64,000 bases of DNA from positions 30,803-94,802 of the forward strand of contig JBPCKT010000076.1 of NCBI GenBank assembly GCA_051004015.1, given 5' to 3'. The DNA comes from SXOA01 sp051004015. Lineage in GTDB: Bacteria; Planctomycetota; Planctomycetia; Pirellulales; Pirellulaceae. Every line of letters begins with the position of its first letter. Within the stretch, counting starts at the first letter, position 1. A program made the translations under genes and the position numbers. The notes under the pieces were generated by a model that worked only from the letters and a program-made list of their open reading frames with translations, had not been told where the DNA came from and searched no databases. Below are positions 7,138 to 15,567 of the stretch, piece after piece.

Positions 7138-8421
7138 CTAAGCGAGTTCGCGAACTACTTCGCGGTCGTCCAGCAGGTGCATCGGCCGCTTGCTGAAGTC
7201 GGGGATGGTGGTAGCGGGGTCGATGCCGAGGTGGCGGTAGAGGGTGGCCAGGACGTTGGCCGGGGTGTAGGGCTTCACCTTGCTGCGGCCGCCGTCCTTT
7301 TCCGTTTCGCCGATGGTCTGGCCGGTCTGGAAGCCGCCGCCGGCCAGGAGGGCCGCGCCGGCTTCGGGCCAGTGGTCGCGGCCGTCGCCGCGGCTGATTT
7401 TGGGGGCGCGGCCGAATTCGCCCCAGACAACGACGGCGACGTCGTTTTCCAGGCCGCGGTCATAGAGGTCCTCGACGAGGGCGGCGATCCCCTGGTCGAG
7501 CTGGGGGAGTTGGTCCCGCAGGTCGATGAAGTTTTTCTCGTGGGTGTCGTAGTCGCCCAGCTTGAGCGTGACGACGGAGATGCCCGCTTCCACCAGGCGG
7601 CGGGCCATCAGCAAGTTCTCGGAGTATTTGCCGTAGCGTAACCGCTGGGCGTCCCCCTCCTTCTTCAGGTCGAACGCCTCACGGACTTTCGGCGAGGCGA
7701 TCATGCGGAAGGAGCGGGCCGTGTGCTCGTCGATGCCGGCGAAGGAGCGGGAATCGACTTCGCGGCGGATCGTATCGAGCTGGCTCAGCAAATCGCGGCG
7801 GCCCCCCAGCCGGCCGGCATCGATGCCGCGAACGAGGCTGAGATTCTCGATCCCTTCATGCCGGGGGACGAACGGGCGGTGGGCATGGCCGACGTAGACG
7901 GGCCCTTCGTTGTCGTAGAGCTTCGGCGGGTCGTACATCAGGCTGACATATGGCGGCATGCCGTCGAGCTGGGGCCGCAGATAGCTGACCACCGAGCCGA
8001 AGGCCGGACGTTTGCCCCGGTCGGGGGAGCCGGTGATGATGTAGTGCGGGGTGTGGTCCCCCAGGTCGTTGCTCTTGATGCCGCGGATGATGGCCAGCCG
8101 GTCCATCATCTGGGCTTGCCGCGGCATCAGATCGCAAATCTGGATGCCGGGGACATTGGTCGCCGTGGGCCGGAACTCGCCGCGAATCTCCGGCGGGGCG
8201 TCCGGCTTCATGTCGTAGCTGTCGATATGGCTCGGCCCGCCCCGGAGCCAGACCATGATGACCGACTTGTTGCGCTTGCTCTTTTCGGAACCGGCAGCAG
8301 CTTGGCCTCGCAGCACGTCCGCCAGCGTGAGGCCGCCGATAGCGAGGCCGCCGACCCTGAGCATCTCCCGGCGCGTGATGCCGTCACAGAGCCTTGTTCC
8401 TTGGCCGAAGATACTGAGCAT
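7138..8421 (-). CDS. DUF1501 domain-containing protein with Tat-type signal
   Basis: The 427-residue protein is of the sulfatase/alkaline-phosphatase-fold DUF1501 group that accompanies DUF1549/1553 proteins in planctomycetes. The N-terminus has TRREMLRVGG followed by a hydrophobic helix, a twin-arginine export signal. Core motifs include VIMVWLRGGPSHIDSYDMKP, the GIKSNDLGDHTPHY region and VVVWGEFGRAPKI near the C-terminus. I chose the ATG at 8421 because AAAGGAG lies at the right distance; the frame opens six codons earlier at 8439 without such a site. Last gene of the set 12503-7138. Likely exported; substrate unknown. Confidence 0.9.
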   Translation of the reverse strand: MLSIFGQGTRLCDGITRREMLRVGGLAIGGLTLADVLRGQAAAGSEKSKRNKSVIMVWLRGGPSHIDSYDMKPDAPPEIRGEFRPTATNVPGIQICDLMPRQAQMMDRLAIIRGIKSNDLGDHTPHYIITGSPDRGKRPAFGSVVSYLRPQLDGMPPYVSLMYDPPKLYDNEGPVYVGHAHRPFVPRHEGIENLSLVRGIDAGRLGGRRDLLSQLDTIRREVDSRSFAGIDEHTARSFRMIASPKVREAFDLKKEGDAQRLRYGKYSENLLMARRLVEAGISVVTLKLGDYDTHEKNFIDLRDQLPQLDQGIAALVEDLYDRGLENDVAVVVWGEFGRAPKISRGDGRDHWPEAGAALLAGGGFQTGQTIGETEKDGGRSKVKPYTPANVLATLYRHLGIDPATTIPDFSKRPMHLLDDREVVRELA

Positions 8422-8452
8422 GGCGGTACTCCTTTGCAAAAATCACGACGAG

Positions 8453-8558
8453 GGGGATGGCCGCGAAAAACGCAAAGAAACACAAAAAGCAGAGAGAAAG
8501 GGGAAGTGTAATATCCTCCCCTCTTTGTGACTTTTCGTGTTTTTCGCGGCCAATCCCC
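8453..8558. repeat. Long inverted repeat (ggccgcgaaaaac family) between operon genes
   Basis: The left arm (about 8453-8486) and right arm (about 8524-8558) are near-complementary around the core GGCCGCGAAAAAC, with a purine/pyrimidine-biased middle. The element fills most of the gap between the cytochrome-WD40 gene and the DUF1501 gene. It may form a hairpin in the transcript. I see no coding function. Confidence 0.75.
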
Positions 8559-8576
8559 TCCGCTTCCTGAATTCGA

Positions 8577-9908
8577 CTATTTCTTCAATCCCGGCGCGGC
8601 TAGGATCGTAACGACGTCTTTTCCATCATCGGCATTCCAGACCTTCACCTCGCCGTCAAACGTGCCGCCGGCGATCCGCTTGGTGGGCAAATTGAAGGCC
8701 GCGGATAGGACCCAGTCCTTGGCCCCGGGGTATTCGCGGACGGCGGCTTGTTCCTTGGCCTTGAACTGGCGGACTTTTTGCTCGGCGGAGGAGGTGAGGA
8801 AGAATTCGCCGGCGGGAGTGAGCTTGTAGACCTCGCCGCCGAAGGCGAGCTCGCTGGTCTTAGCGGCGTCGGCGATTTTCCAGCGGTGGATCTTGTTGTC
8901 GCTGCCGGAGGAATAGACTTCGGCCCCGTCGGGATGGAACAGCACGCCGCGGACCGCCTGCTGGTGGCCGGAGTAAGTGATGAGGAGTTCGCCGGTCTTG
9001 GCGTCGAAGACCTTGGCCGTCTTGTCGCGGCTGGCGGAGGCGAGCTTGCTGGCGTCGGCGTTCCAGGCGATGGCGAAGACCCAGTCGCTGTGGCTGGTGA
9101 TGTTGAGGAGGTCCTTGCCGTCGGCCACTTGGAACACGCGAATCGAGCCGTCGGCGGCGGCGATGGCGATTTTGTCCCCCTGCGGGCTGAAGGCGCAATC
9201 GAAGACGACGTCGCTAGTGGTGCCGAGGACTTTCTGCAGTTCGCCGGTCGCGGCTGTAAAAATCCGCACTTCGCCCAGCCGGCCGGGCGTGCCGCAGCCG
9301 ACGGCGAGGAGGGTGCCGTCGGGACTGAGGGCCAGGGCGAAGGTCCGCTGGCCGACGTTGGCGATGCGGCGGATCAGCGCGCCGTCCGCTGGGTTCCAGA
9401 CCGTCACTTCGTGATAGCCGCCGACGAAGAGCTGCGTGCCGTCGTTGCTGAACGTAACCGCGGTGATCGGCATGGTGGCGGCATAGGCCATCGGCGCGGC
9501 GGGATGCGTGGGGGGCGGGATGTAGCTGGCGATGGGAGCCTTCGGGTCCGGGCCGTCGAACGGGGCTCCTTCCTCGATCCATTTTTTGATGAGGGCGATG
9601 GTCTCAGCCGGCAGCGGATCGCCGTCGAGGGGCATCCGCTCTTTCACGTCCCCCGAAGTGATGCGGCGGAAGCCTTCGCTGCCGTCCACCATTTTGGCGA
9701 GGAACGCCGCAGTGGCGGATTCACCCGGCGCGATAGCCCGCTCGTAGGTGTCGATGCGGTAGGCCCCTTCCGCCTTCTTCGGCCCGTGGCAGGCCAGGCA
9801 GTTGTTGAGCAGGACGGGAGCGACGTCCTTTTTGAAGCTGACCTGGGCGGAAGCTTCAGACGTCAAAACGACAGCAACGCAAAATGCCAAAGTGCTGAAA
9901 GCTCGCAT
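8577..9908 (-). CDS. Exported planctomycete cytochrome c domain protein with WD40 propeller
   Basis: The 443-residue protein has a signal peptide (residues 1-22, ending ASAQ). An N-terminal cytochrome c-type domain has the haem motif CLACH (C37, C40, H41) and a downstream GDVKERMPLDGDPL segment that could supply the distal Met. From about residue 140 to the end there are WD40/PQQ-like beta-propeller repeats, seen as SPDGTLLAVG, SPQGDKIAIAAADGSIRVF and ASRDKTAKVFD. The ATG at 9908 is taken as start because the signal peptide begins there; the open frame upstream is made of a dispersed repeat. It sits between the Ig-DUF1549/1553 and DUF1501 genes, so it probably belongs to the same extracytoplasmic complex. 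Confidence 0.9.
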   Translation of the reverse strand: MRAFSTLAFCVAVVLTSEASAQVSFKKDVAPVLLNNCLACHGPKKAEGAYRIDTYERAIAPGESATAAFLAKMVDGSEGFRRITSGDVKERMPLDGDPLPAETIALIKKWIEEGAPFDGPDPKAPIASYIPPPTHPAAPMAYAATMPITAVTFSNDGTQLFVGGYHEVTVWNPADGALIRRIANVGQRTFALALSPDGTLLAVGCGTPGRLGEVRIFTAATGELQKVLGTTSDVVFDCAFSPQGDKIAIAAADGSIRVFQVADGKDLLNITSHSDWVFAIAWNADASKLASASRDKTAKVFDAKTGELLITYSGHQQAVRGVLFHPDGAEVYSSGSDNKIHRWKIADAAKTSELAFGGEVYKLTPAGEFFLTSSAEQKVRQFKAKEQAAVREYPGAKDWVLSAAFNLPTKRIAGGTFDGEVKVWNADDGKDVVTILAAPGLKK

Positions 9909-9941
9909 CTTACTATTCTTCAAAAAAGGTCGATCAAAAAC

Positions 9942-10010
9942 ATCTTCTTGCCAACCATCTTCTTGCCAATTGCTTCTTGGTTTTGGCAAGAAGATGTTTG
10001 GCAAGAAGAT
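9942..10010. repeat. Inverted repeat (ttggcaagaagat family)
   Basis: Left arm 9942-9969 and right arm 9983-10010 are 28 bases each with one mismatch, and each arm is itself a tandem of about two 'atcttcttgccaa' units. It occupies the gap between the DUF1549/1553 gene and the cytochrome-WD40 gene. Confidence 0.85.
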
Positions 10011-10031
10011 AAGAAGGAAGAATGTTGTTAG

Positions 10032-12503
10032 TTAGTGTTGGAACAGGAATTCGTTGGTATTGAGGATCGCCCAGCAGATGTCCTCCAGGGCGATGATCTT
10101 GTCTCCCTTGGCGGCGATGTGGCTGAGGCTGGCTTGGAGCTCTTTCTCCGTCGGCTTGCGGCAGACGGCGGAGAGGTAGAGATCGGTGATGATTTCGTTG
10201 TCGGGCTTGCCGGCGGCCAGGAGCTTGCGGAAGCGGTTGTTTTGGTCGCGGAGCTTGTTGTAAATCAGTGGGCCGTTGAAGAACTGGATGGCCATGCCGA
10301 GGTTCGAGTCGGTCGTCCGCTCGCACTGGCAGACCGTCTGCCGCTCCGGCTGGCCGAAGATCTTCAGAAACTCGTGCTTGACCAAGTCCGGGGCGGGAAT
10401 CTGCGTCGCTTTCGTCCCCGCGGGGAGGCCGGCGAACTGCTCCGGCAGCGCTGTGACAGAGCAGATGGCGTCCAGCAACTGCTCCGCGCTCATCAGCCGC
10501 GGCTGGTAGTGGGAGCAGTACTTGACGTCGTCCTTGTTGAAGTCGTTGGGGCGGAAGTCGGCCTGATAAGTGCGGCTGTTGAGGATGGTCCGCAGCGTAT
10601 GCTTGCGATCGAAGTTGTGCTCGGCGAAGTCCTTGGAAAGAGCGTCGAGCAGAGCGGCGTTGGCCGGCGGGTTCGATTCGCGGAAGTCGTCGTTGGGCTC
10701 GACGATGCCGCGGCCGAAGAGCTGGCTCCAAATGCGGTTGGCTTCGATCTTGCCGAAGAACGGGTTCTCCTTCTGCGTCAGCCAGCCGGTGAAAGTGTTG
10801 CGGCGGTCGGCATCGGCGGGCGGGTCCACTTCCCCCTTGAGCGGCAGCCAAGGCTTCATCTGCTTGCCGGTGCGGGGCTGGGTCACTTCCCCGGCCTTGG
10901 CGGAGTAGATGAAGAACTCGTCGGGCCGGAGCGATTTCTTCCGTTGCACGCGGGTGAAGAAGGCCGCCATTCCGTAGTAGTTGTCCTGCGTCCAGCGCTC
11001 GAACGGATGGTTGTGGCACTTGGCGCATTGCAGCCGCGAGCCGAGGAAGACCTGCGAGATGCTTTCCACGGCGTCGTTGGTGTCGGTCGCCGTGCGGTAG
11101 AAGTTGGCGGCGGCATTCTCCAGCGTGCTCCCCTGTGAGCCGAGCAATTCGCGGGCGAACTGGTCGTAGGGCATGTTGGTCTCGAAAGAATGCTGCAGCC
11201 AGCGGTGGTACTTATAAACTCCTTCGCCGCCGATTTGCGTGCTGGTCATCTTGAGGAGGTCGCCCCACTTGAGGGCCCAAAAGCGGGCATACTCGGGGCG
11301 CTCGAGCAGCGAGTTGATGAGCTTGGCCCGCTTGTCCGGAGCAGCGTCGGCCAGGAATTTCTGCGTCTCCTCAACCGTGGGGAGAATGCCGATGACGTCG
11401 GCGTGGACGCGGCGGAGGAATTCTTCGTCGCTGCACGTCCCCGAGGGGAGATACTGAAGCTGCTTGAGCTTGGCGTAGACGAGGTCGTCGATGTAGTTGT
11501 TCGACGGCGGATTGGTCCAGACGTAGTTGGGAATGTCCTTGACGAAGGTCAGGAAGCAGGACTCGATGAACTCCATGTAGCGGACGACGATGGCGGCTTC
11601 GCCCCGGTTGTGCCCGACGACGAGGCCGCCGACGTTGACATCGGCGATTTCCGTATCCGAGCTGCTGTAGCAGGCGAGCTCGGTGACGTCACGGATGGTG
11701 CCGTCAGAAAAGTGGGCCAGTACGCAGACTTGCTGCGTATGGGCGGGCCGCTTCAGCAGCCGGCCGGTCGGCGGGTAGACCTCGATTTTCATGCACTTCG
11801 GCGAGCCGTCGGCGTCGGGCTTGCAACCCTGGGCAATCCAGTCGTGCATCGCAGTGAAGGCCGCGTCTCCCTTCTTAAGCTTCATTCCGCCGCCGTGGGG
11901 CACTTTCATGAGTGGCTTGGCAAGGAGCAGGCTTTCGTCGGGAGAAATCACGTTCGTGCGGCGGCCGAGGTCCTCGCGAATGAGCGTGAGCTTGTCCACG
12001 GTCGAATCGAAGGCCCGCAGCGAAAGGCGAAAGCCCCCCTTGCCGCTGGGCGAGCCGTGGCAGGCGCCGGCGTTGCAGCCTTGCTTGGAAAGGGCGGCCA
12101 GCATGTCGTACTCAAAGGAAACGGCTTGCGGTACGGTCTGGGCGCTCACTTCCACGGTGGATTTGGCGGTTTGCCCGCCGATGGTGACCGTGATCTCGGC
12201 ATTGCCGTCCTTGTGGGGGCGAGCGACGGTGGCGTCCACCGACACAATCGCGGCATCGCTGGACGCGAACTGGGCGGCGCGGGTCAAATCCTGCACCTGG
12301 CCATCGGCATAGAAGCCCGTCACCACCAATTGCATCTGGCGGCGCGGTCCCTGGAGCTTGATCGCCGGGGGGAAGACTTCGATCTTCGTGGGCGTGCCGA
12401 CGTTGATGGGCTCGAGGGGTTCTTCGGCGATCAGGCTTCCGCCAGCGAGCGCCATTCCGCAGGTAAGAAGAGCGGCGAGCGTTATCGTGAGTGTTCGCGT
12501 CAT
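10032..12503 (-). CDS. Ig-like/DUF1549/DUF1553 exported cytochrome-type protein
   Basis: The 823-residue exported protein has a signal peptide at 1-27. A Big_2-like Ig domain (about 38-122) is followed by a cytochrome-like segment with CNAGACH (C143, C148, H149; a C-x4-CH spacing common in this planctomycete group). A second Ig-like segment lies at about 235-320, DUF1549 with CAKCHNHPFE at about 345-550, and DUF1553 to the end (CWAILNTNEFLFQH). The start at 12503 is set by the signal peptide; the upstream part of the frame is a repeat. It lies upstream of the cytochrome-WD40 and DUF1501 genes. Families of this kind are abundant and still uncharacterised; the haem pairs suggest redox work outside the cytoplasmic membrane. 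Confidence 0.9.
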   Translation of the reverse strand: MTRTLTITLAALLTCGMALAGGSLIAEEPLEPINVGTPTKIEVFPPAIKLQGPRRQMQLVVTGFYADGQVQDLTRAAQFASSDAAIVSVDATVARPHKDGNAEITVTIGGQTAKSTVEVSAQTVPQAVSFEYDMLAALSKQGCNAGACHGSPSGKGGFRLSLRAFDSTVDKLTLIREDLGRRTNVISPDESLLLAKPLMKVPHGGGMKLKKGDAAFTAMHDWIAQGCKPDADGSPKCMKIEVYPPTGRLLKRPAHTQQVCVLAHFSDGTIRDVTELACYSSSDTEIADVNVGGLVVGHNRGEAAIVVRYMEFIESCFLTFVKDIPNYVWTNPPSNNYIDDLVYAKLKQLQYLPSGTCSDEEFLRRVHADVIGILPTVEETQKFLADAAPDKRAKLINSLLERPEYARFWALKWGDLLKMTSTQIGGEGVYKYHRWLQHSFETNMPYDQFARELLGSQGSTLENAAANFYRTATDTNDAVESISQVFLGSRLQCAKCHNHPFERWTQDNYYGMAAFFTRVQRKKSLRPDEFFIYSAKAGEVTQPRTGKQMKPWLPLKGEVDPPADADRRNTFTGWLTQKENPFFGKIEANRIWSQLFGRGIVEPNDDFRESNPPANAALLDALSKDFAEHNFDRKHTLRTILNSRTYQADFRPNDFNKDDVKYCSHYQPRLMSAEQLLDAICSVTALPEQFAGLPAGTKATQIPAPDLVKHEFLKIFGQPERQTVCQCERTTDSNLGMAIQFFNGPLIYNKLRDQNNRFRKLLAAGKPDNEIITDLYLSAVCRKPTEKELQASLSHIAAKGDKIIALEDICWAILNTNEFLFQH

Positions 12504-12524
12504 GCCAGAGTCCCTTTTATTAAA

Positions 12525-12635
12525 CTCGTTCCCAAGCTCTGCTTGGGAACACACGTCTTCGAAGCTCTGCTTCGCGTCCCGCAGTTCGGGAAGCGGAGCT
12601 TCCGGTCTTGCGTTCCCAAGCGGAGCTTGGGAACG
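12525..12635. repeat. REP-like hairpin cluster (GTTCCCAAGC family)
   Basis: Perfect hairpins at 12528-12550 (GTTCCCAAGC-TCT-GCTTGGGAAC) and 12611-12635 (CGTTCCCAAGC-GGA-GCTTGGGAACG) flank two smaller ones at 12561-12573 (GAAGC/GCTTC) and 12589-12603 (GGAAGC/GCTTCC). It has the same GC-TCC/GGA-GC architecture as the cluster after rho and fills the gap between the PPC gene and the DUF1549/1553 gene. Confidence 0.85.
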
Positions 12636-12643
12636 AGGTGAAG

Positions 12644-14965
12644 TTACTTCGTTTCAATCGCCACGTTCGGGCTATCCACGGTCACGTCTTGCCCGGCGTA
12701 CTTGGTGGTTGCGGTGACCGCCAATTCAGTGAAGTTCCCCTTGGCAGCGTCGGCCGCGGCGGAGAGCTCAATTTCCATTTCGTTCTGGTCGGGCGCGAAA
12801 GTGGTCTTCTCCGGCCCGGTCACGCCGGCAGGGAGTTTCTTGAACTTCACATCCACCGGCTGCTTGTCGTCGCCACGGCGAGTGAGAGTGACTTTGACTT
12901 TCTGCTTCTGACCAGCGGTAATCGGACCGGCGGGGACGACGACCGCGGCCAACGGGGTGATGACGTTGATGCCAAGTTCGCCCGAGACAATCGCCCGGCC
13001 GTTGCCGGCCATTTCCGCGTAGGCCAGGTAGCGGAACACATGCCGCCCTTCGGCCATGTCCTTGGGACCCTTGAGGATGATGTCGTATGTCTCCTTCGGC
13101 CCGTTGCCGTTGCGTTTGATTTCAGCGGTGATGCCAGCGGGAAGGCCCAGCGGCATGACGGTCAGCGGCACGTCCTTGAAGTTGGCGTCCGTCCGGTCAA
13201 AGGTGAGGACCATCTGCGTCTGGCCGATTTGCCGGGCAAAATTGACTTCGGTCTTGTCTGGCGTGACGTTGTAAAACATCGGCGAATCGGGGAGTGCCGA
13301 GACGGCAACCATTCCGTCCAACCAGGTGGGGGGCAATGGCATCTGCGGCTTGGCGGTGCGGAGCTTCAGCGTGCTGTTGGCCGACGCCGTCAGCTCGCGG
13401 CCGTCGACGTTGGCAGTGCCGACGATGCGAACGGGAAGGAATTCGGCCTCGGCCAGATCGCGCGGGGCGACGACGTACATCTTCACTTCCGCTCCCTTCT
13501 CGGGAATGACGTTGTTAAAGACCTGCCAGCCGGGGTGGGCGGACTGGATGCCGAGCGTGATGGGTCCGTCATAGCCGTTGCGGGCGACTTGCACGTCGAA
13601 CGTAAAGCCGCCGCCGTTCTTGGGGAGCGAGATCTTGGTGCGGGTCGCCGGCTCGTTCTTGAGGTTCAAAGCGAAGGAGTTGCCGGTGCGGCATTCGACG
13701 CGGTAAGTACATTCCGGCCCGCCGCGGCCCAGGAGGTCTTCCACCTTGAGCGTGAGGAAGCCGGTTTCGGTGGCGACGAAGGAGAGGGTTTCTTCTTCCC
13801 CTTCGCTGACCGCCGTTTCCGCCAGTTGGCCGCCGGCGGCATTCAGCAGCTTCATCGTGAGGATGGCGGGTGAATGCAGGCTGCGAGTCTGAGCCCGGAA
13901 GGTGAGCCGCGTCCCCTTGATGGCGGGGAACTGGAACAGGTCAAAATCCTTCGGTGCTTCGAGCTTGCCGCTAAACGCACAGGGAACAGCGACGGGCGTG
14001 AACGCGGCGGGATTATCCGCCGGGGCGGTTTCGATCATTTCGGCCAGGTCGGTCACCGCCAAGGGCGCAAAGCCGCTGGACTGGCCGCCGGGGAGCTTGG
14101 CGCTGAAGAACGTGCGATTGCCGAGCGCGGCGAAGGGGCCGGGGACAATCGAAGCGGGAATGCCGTTCACGAAGGGTCCGGCTGCGGTGATCTGGCCCGC
14201 GCCGCCGGCCTGAACTCCCAGCGGGAACGGCGTGGAGACAAGCGGAAAATCACCGACCCTTAGGCGATACTTGCCGCCCGCTTTGTAGCGATTGTCGCGA
14301 AGCTCGATGGTGTAGACTCCGTCGGCGGGAAAGGTCTGGCTGATACGGCAATCGGCGCCGAGGGACAAGTCATCGTCGATTAAGGCGATTTCCTGGCCGG
14401 CTGGTCCGAGAATCCTCAGCACCGGGTCAAAGTCCGAGCCGAGTCGCGTGGCCACGACTTCCAGCGACAATCGCTGGCCGGCTTTGGCGGCGAACTTGTA
14501 GAAGTCGAAGACCGGGCCATCGCTAGTGCCGTCCACGGCCGCCTGCGGCGGGATTTCCTGGGCGGTCTCCACCGTGTGGTTGTTGCCGTTGTCCGCGACG
14601 CTCGGCAGATCGTCAATCATCAGGAACAGCGGGTCGCTTTGACCGGCACTGGTCGTGACGATGAGCGCTCCGATTCCGCAAGCCGCGTCCGGCGGAAGCG
14701 TGACTTTGCAGACCAGCGAAGTCTTCCCCTTGGCATTCGGATCCCCCGGCACCGGCTCGATCGTCGCCGGGAACGTGCTCCAAACCTTCAGCGGCTGGTC
14801 GAGGTTGCTCCCCGTGAACGTAATATCCGTCGTCTTTCCTGGAGCGGCCGCGCCAGGGACCGCGGTGGCGAGACCCGGCTGAGCAACAGCGGACGTTGCC
14901 AGGCCGACGAGCAGGACCGGCACCATCAAAATGGAAATGCGCAGCAGACGCGGCGGGAGACACAT
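12644..14965 (-). CDS. Large exported PPC-domain protein
   Basis: About 773 residues; signal peptide with hydrophobic ISILMVPVLLVGLATSA ending AVAQ. The body is all-beta: an N-terminal IPT/TIG-like segment (PGKTTDITFTGSNL), then pre-peptidase C-terminal (PPC) type domains, recognisable from DGPVFDFYKFAAKAGQRLSL and TIELRDNRYKAGGKYRLRVG, with a second copy around KDFDLFQFPAIKGTRLTFRA, followed by further Ig-like modules. No peptidase domain is present, so it is a structural or binding protein. It lies just upstream of the cytochrome set, separated by a repeat cluster. The ATG at 14965 is preferred over a TTG at 14980; neither has a strong ribosome site. Confidence 0.8.
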   Translation of the reverse strand: MCLPPRLLRISILMVPVLLVGLATSAVAQPGLATAVPGAAAPGKTTDITFTGSNLDQPLKVWSTFPATIEPVPGDPNAKGKTSLVCKVTLPPDAACGIGALIVTTSAGQSDPLFLMIDDLPSVADNGNNHTVETAQEIPPQAAVDGTSDGPVFDFYKFAAKAGQRLSLEVVATRLGSDFDPVLRILGPAGQEIALIDDDLSLGADCRISQTFPADGVYTIELRDNRYKAGGKYRLRVGDFPLVSTPFPLGVQAGGAGQITAAGPFVNGIPASIVPGPFAALGNRTFFSAKLPGGQSSGFAPLAVTDLAEMIETAPADNPAAFTPVAVPCAFSGKLEAPKDFDLFQFPAIKGTRLTFRAQTRSLHSPAILTMKLLNAAGGQLAETAVSEGEEETLSFVATETGFLTLKVEDLLGRGGPECTYRVECRTGNSFALNLKNEPATRTKISLPKNGGGFTFDVQVARNGYDGPITLGIQSAHPGWQVFNNVIPEKGAEVKMYVVAPRDLAEAEFLPVRIVGTANVDGRELTASANSTLKLRTAKPQMPLPPTWLDGMVAVSALPDSPMFYNVTPDKTEVNFARQIGQTQMVLTFDRTDANFKDVPLTVMPLGLPAGITAEIKRNGNGPKETYDIILKGPKDMAEGRHVFRYLAYAEMAGNGRAIVSGELGINVITPLAAVVVPAGPITAGQKQKVKVTLTRRGDDKQPVDVKFKKLPAGVTGPEKTTFAPDQNEMEIELSAAADAAKGNFTELAVTATTKYAGQDVTVDSPNVAIETK

Positions 14966-15165
14966 ATCAGGCTCGGCCAAGGTGGGCTAATTGAGGTGGG
15001 AGCACAGCCGCGGGTCAGCGGCAGTGCCTGTAACACAAAACATACCCTAGGGGCGAGCAAATTGCCACTAGCTAGCTGCCCAAAGCGGCAAGTCTCATTT
15101 TGCGCAGGGAAGAGGGGAGGGTCAACGAAAATCGCTGGCGTTGTAGACAATGAAGCCGCCCTCCA

Positions 15166-15567
15166 TTACTTAGACGAGGTTCGCACCAAGACACGCCTGC
15201 ACGCGCTAACGAGTAGGGAAAGGCCCAGTCCCCACAAAAAGCTATTCGCGAGAATGAGAACCCATTGGACCGGGCCGGGAACACGGGGGAGCCACATCAT
15301 CATTACGGCCGGAAACGAAAGAATTCCCAAGACAACTTTAGCAGACTGTTCCCACGCAGCCGGATCAGATCCGTTATCGAACCGTTCGCTTGCAACAGCA
15401 AGGAGCACGATAAACAGTATCGCGGAGAGCAGAAAGTGTGCGACTGAAGCAATGACGGTCAGCAGCCAAAAGAACTGCTTTTTCGAAAGACCGATTCGCA
15501 GAGGTTTGGGCTCCGTAGGAAGCGAGGCCGATGACCGATACGGATGCAGTTTTGGGCTTTCATTCAC
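15166..15567 (-). CDS. Small membrane protein, function unknown
   Basis: The 133-residue product has a short polar N-terminus, then three likely membrane helices (about 33-60, 77-95, 100-122). No catalytic motif is visible. Its start overlaps the stop of the DUF4129 gene by four bases (ATGA type), which indicates translational coupling, so it probably acts with that membrane protein. I do not recognise the family. Confidence 0.7.
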   Translation of the reverse strand: MNESPKLHPYRSSASLPTEPKPLRIGLSKKQFFWLLTVIASVAHFLLSAILFIVLLAVASERFDNGSDPAAWEQSAKVVLGILSFPAVMMMWLPRVPGPVQWVLILANSFLWGLGLSLLVSACRRVLVRTSSK

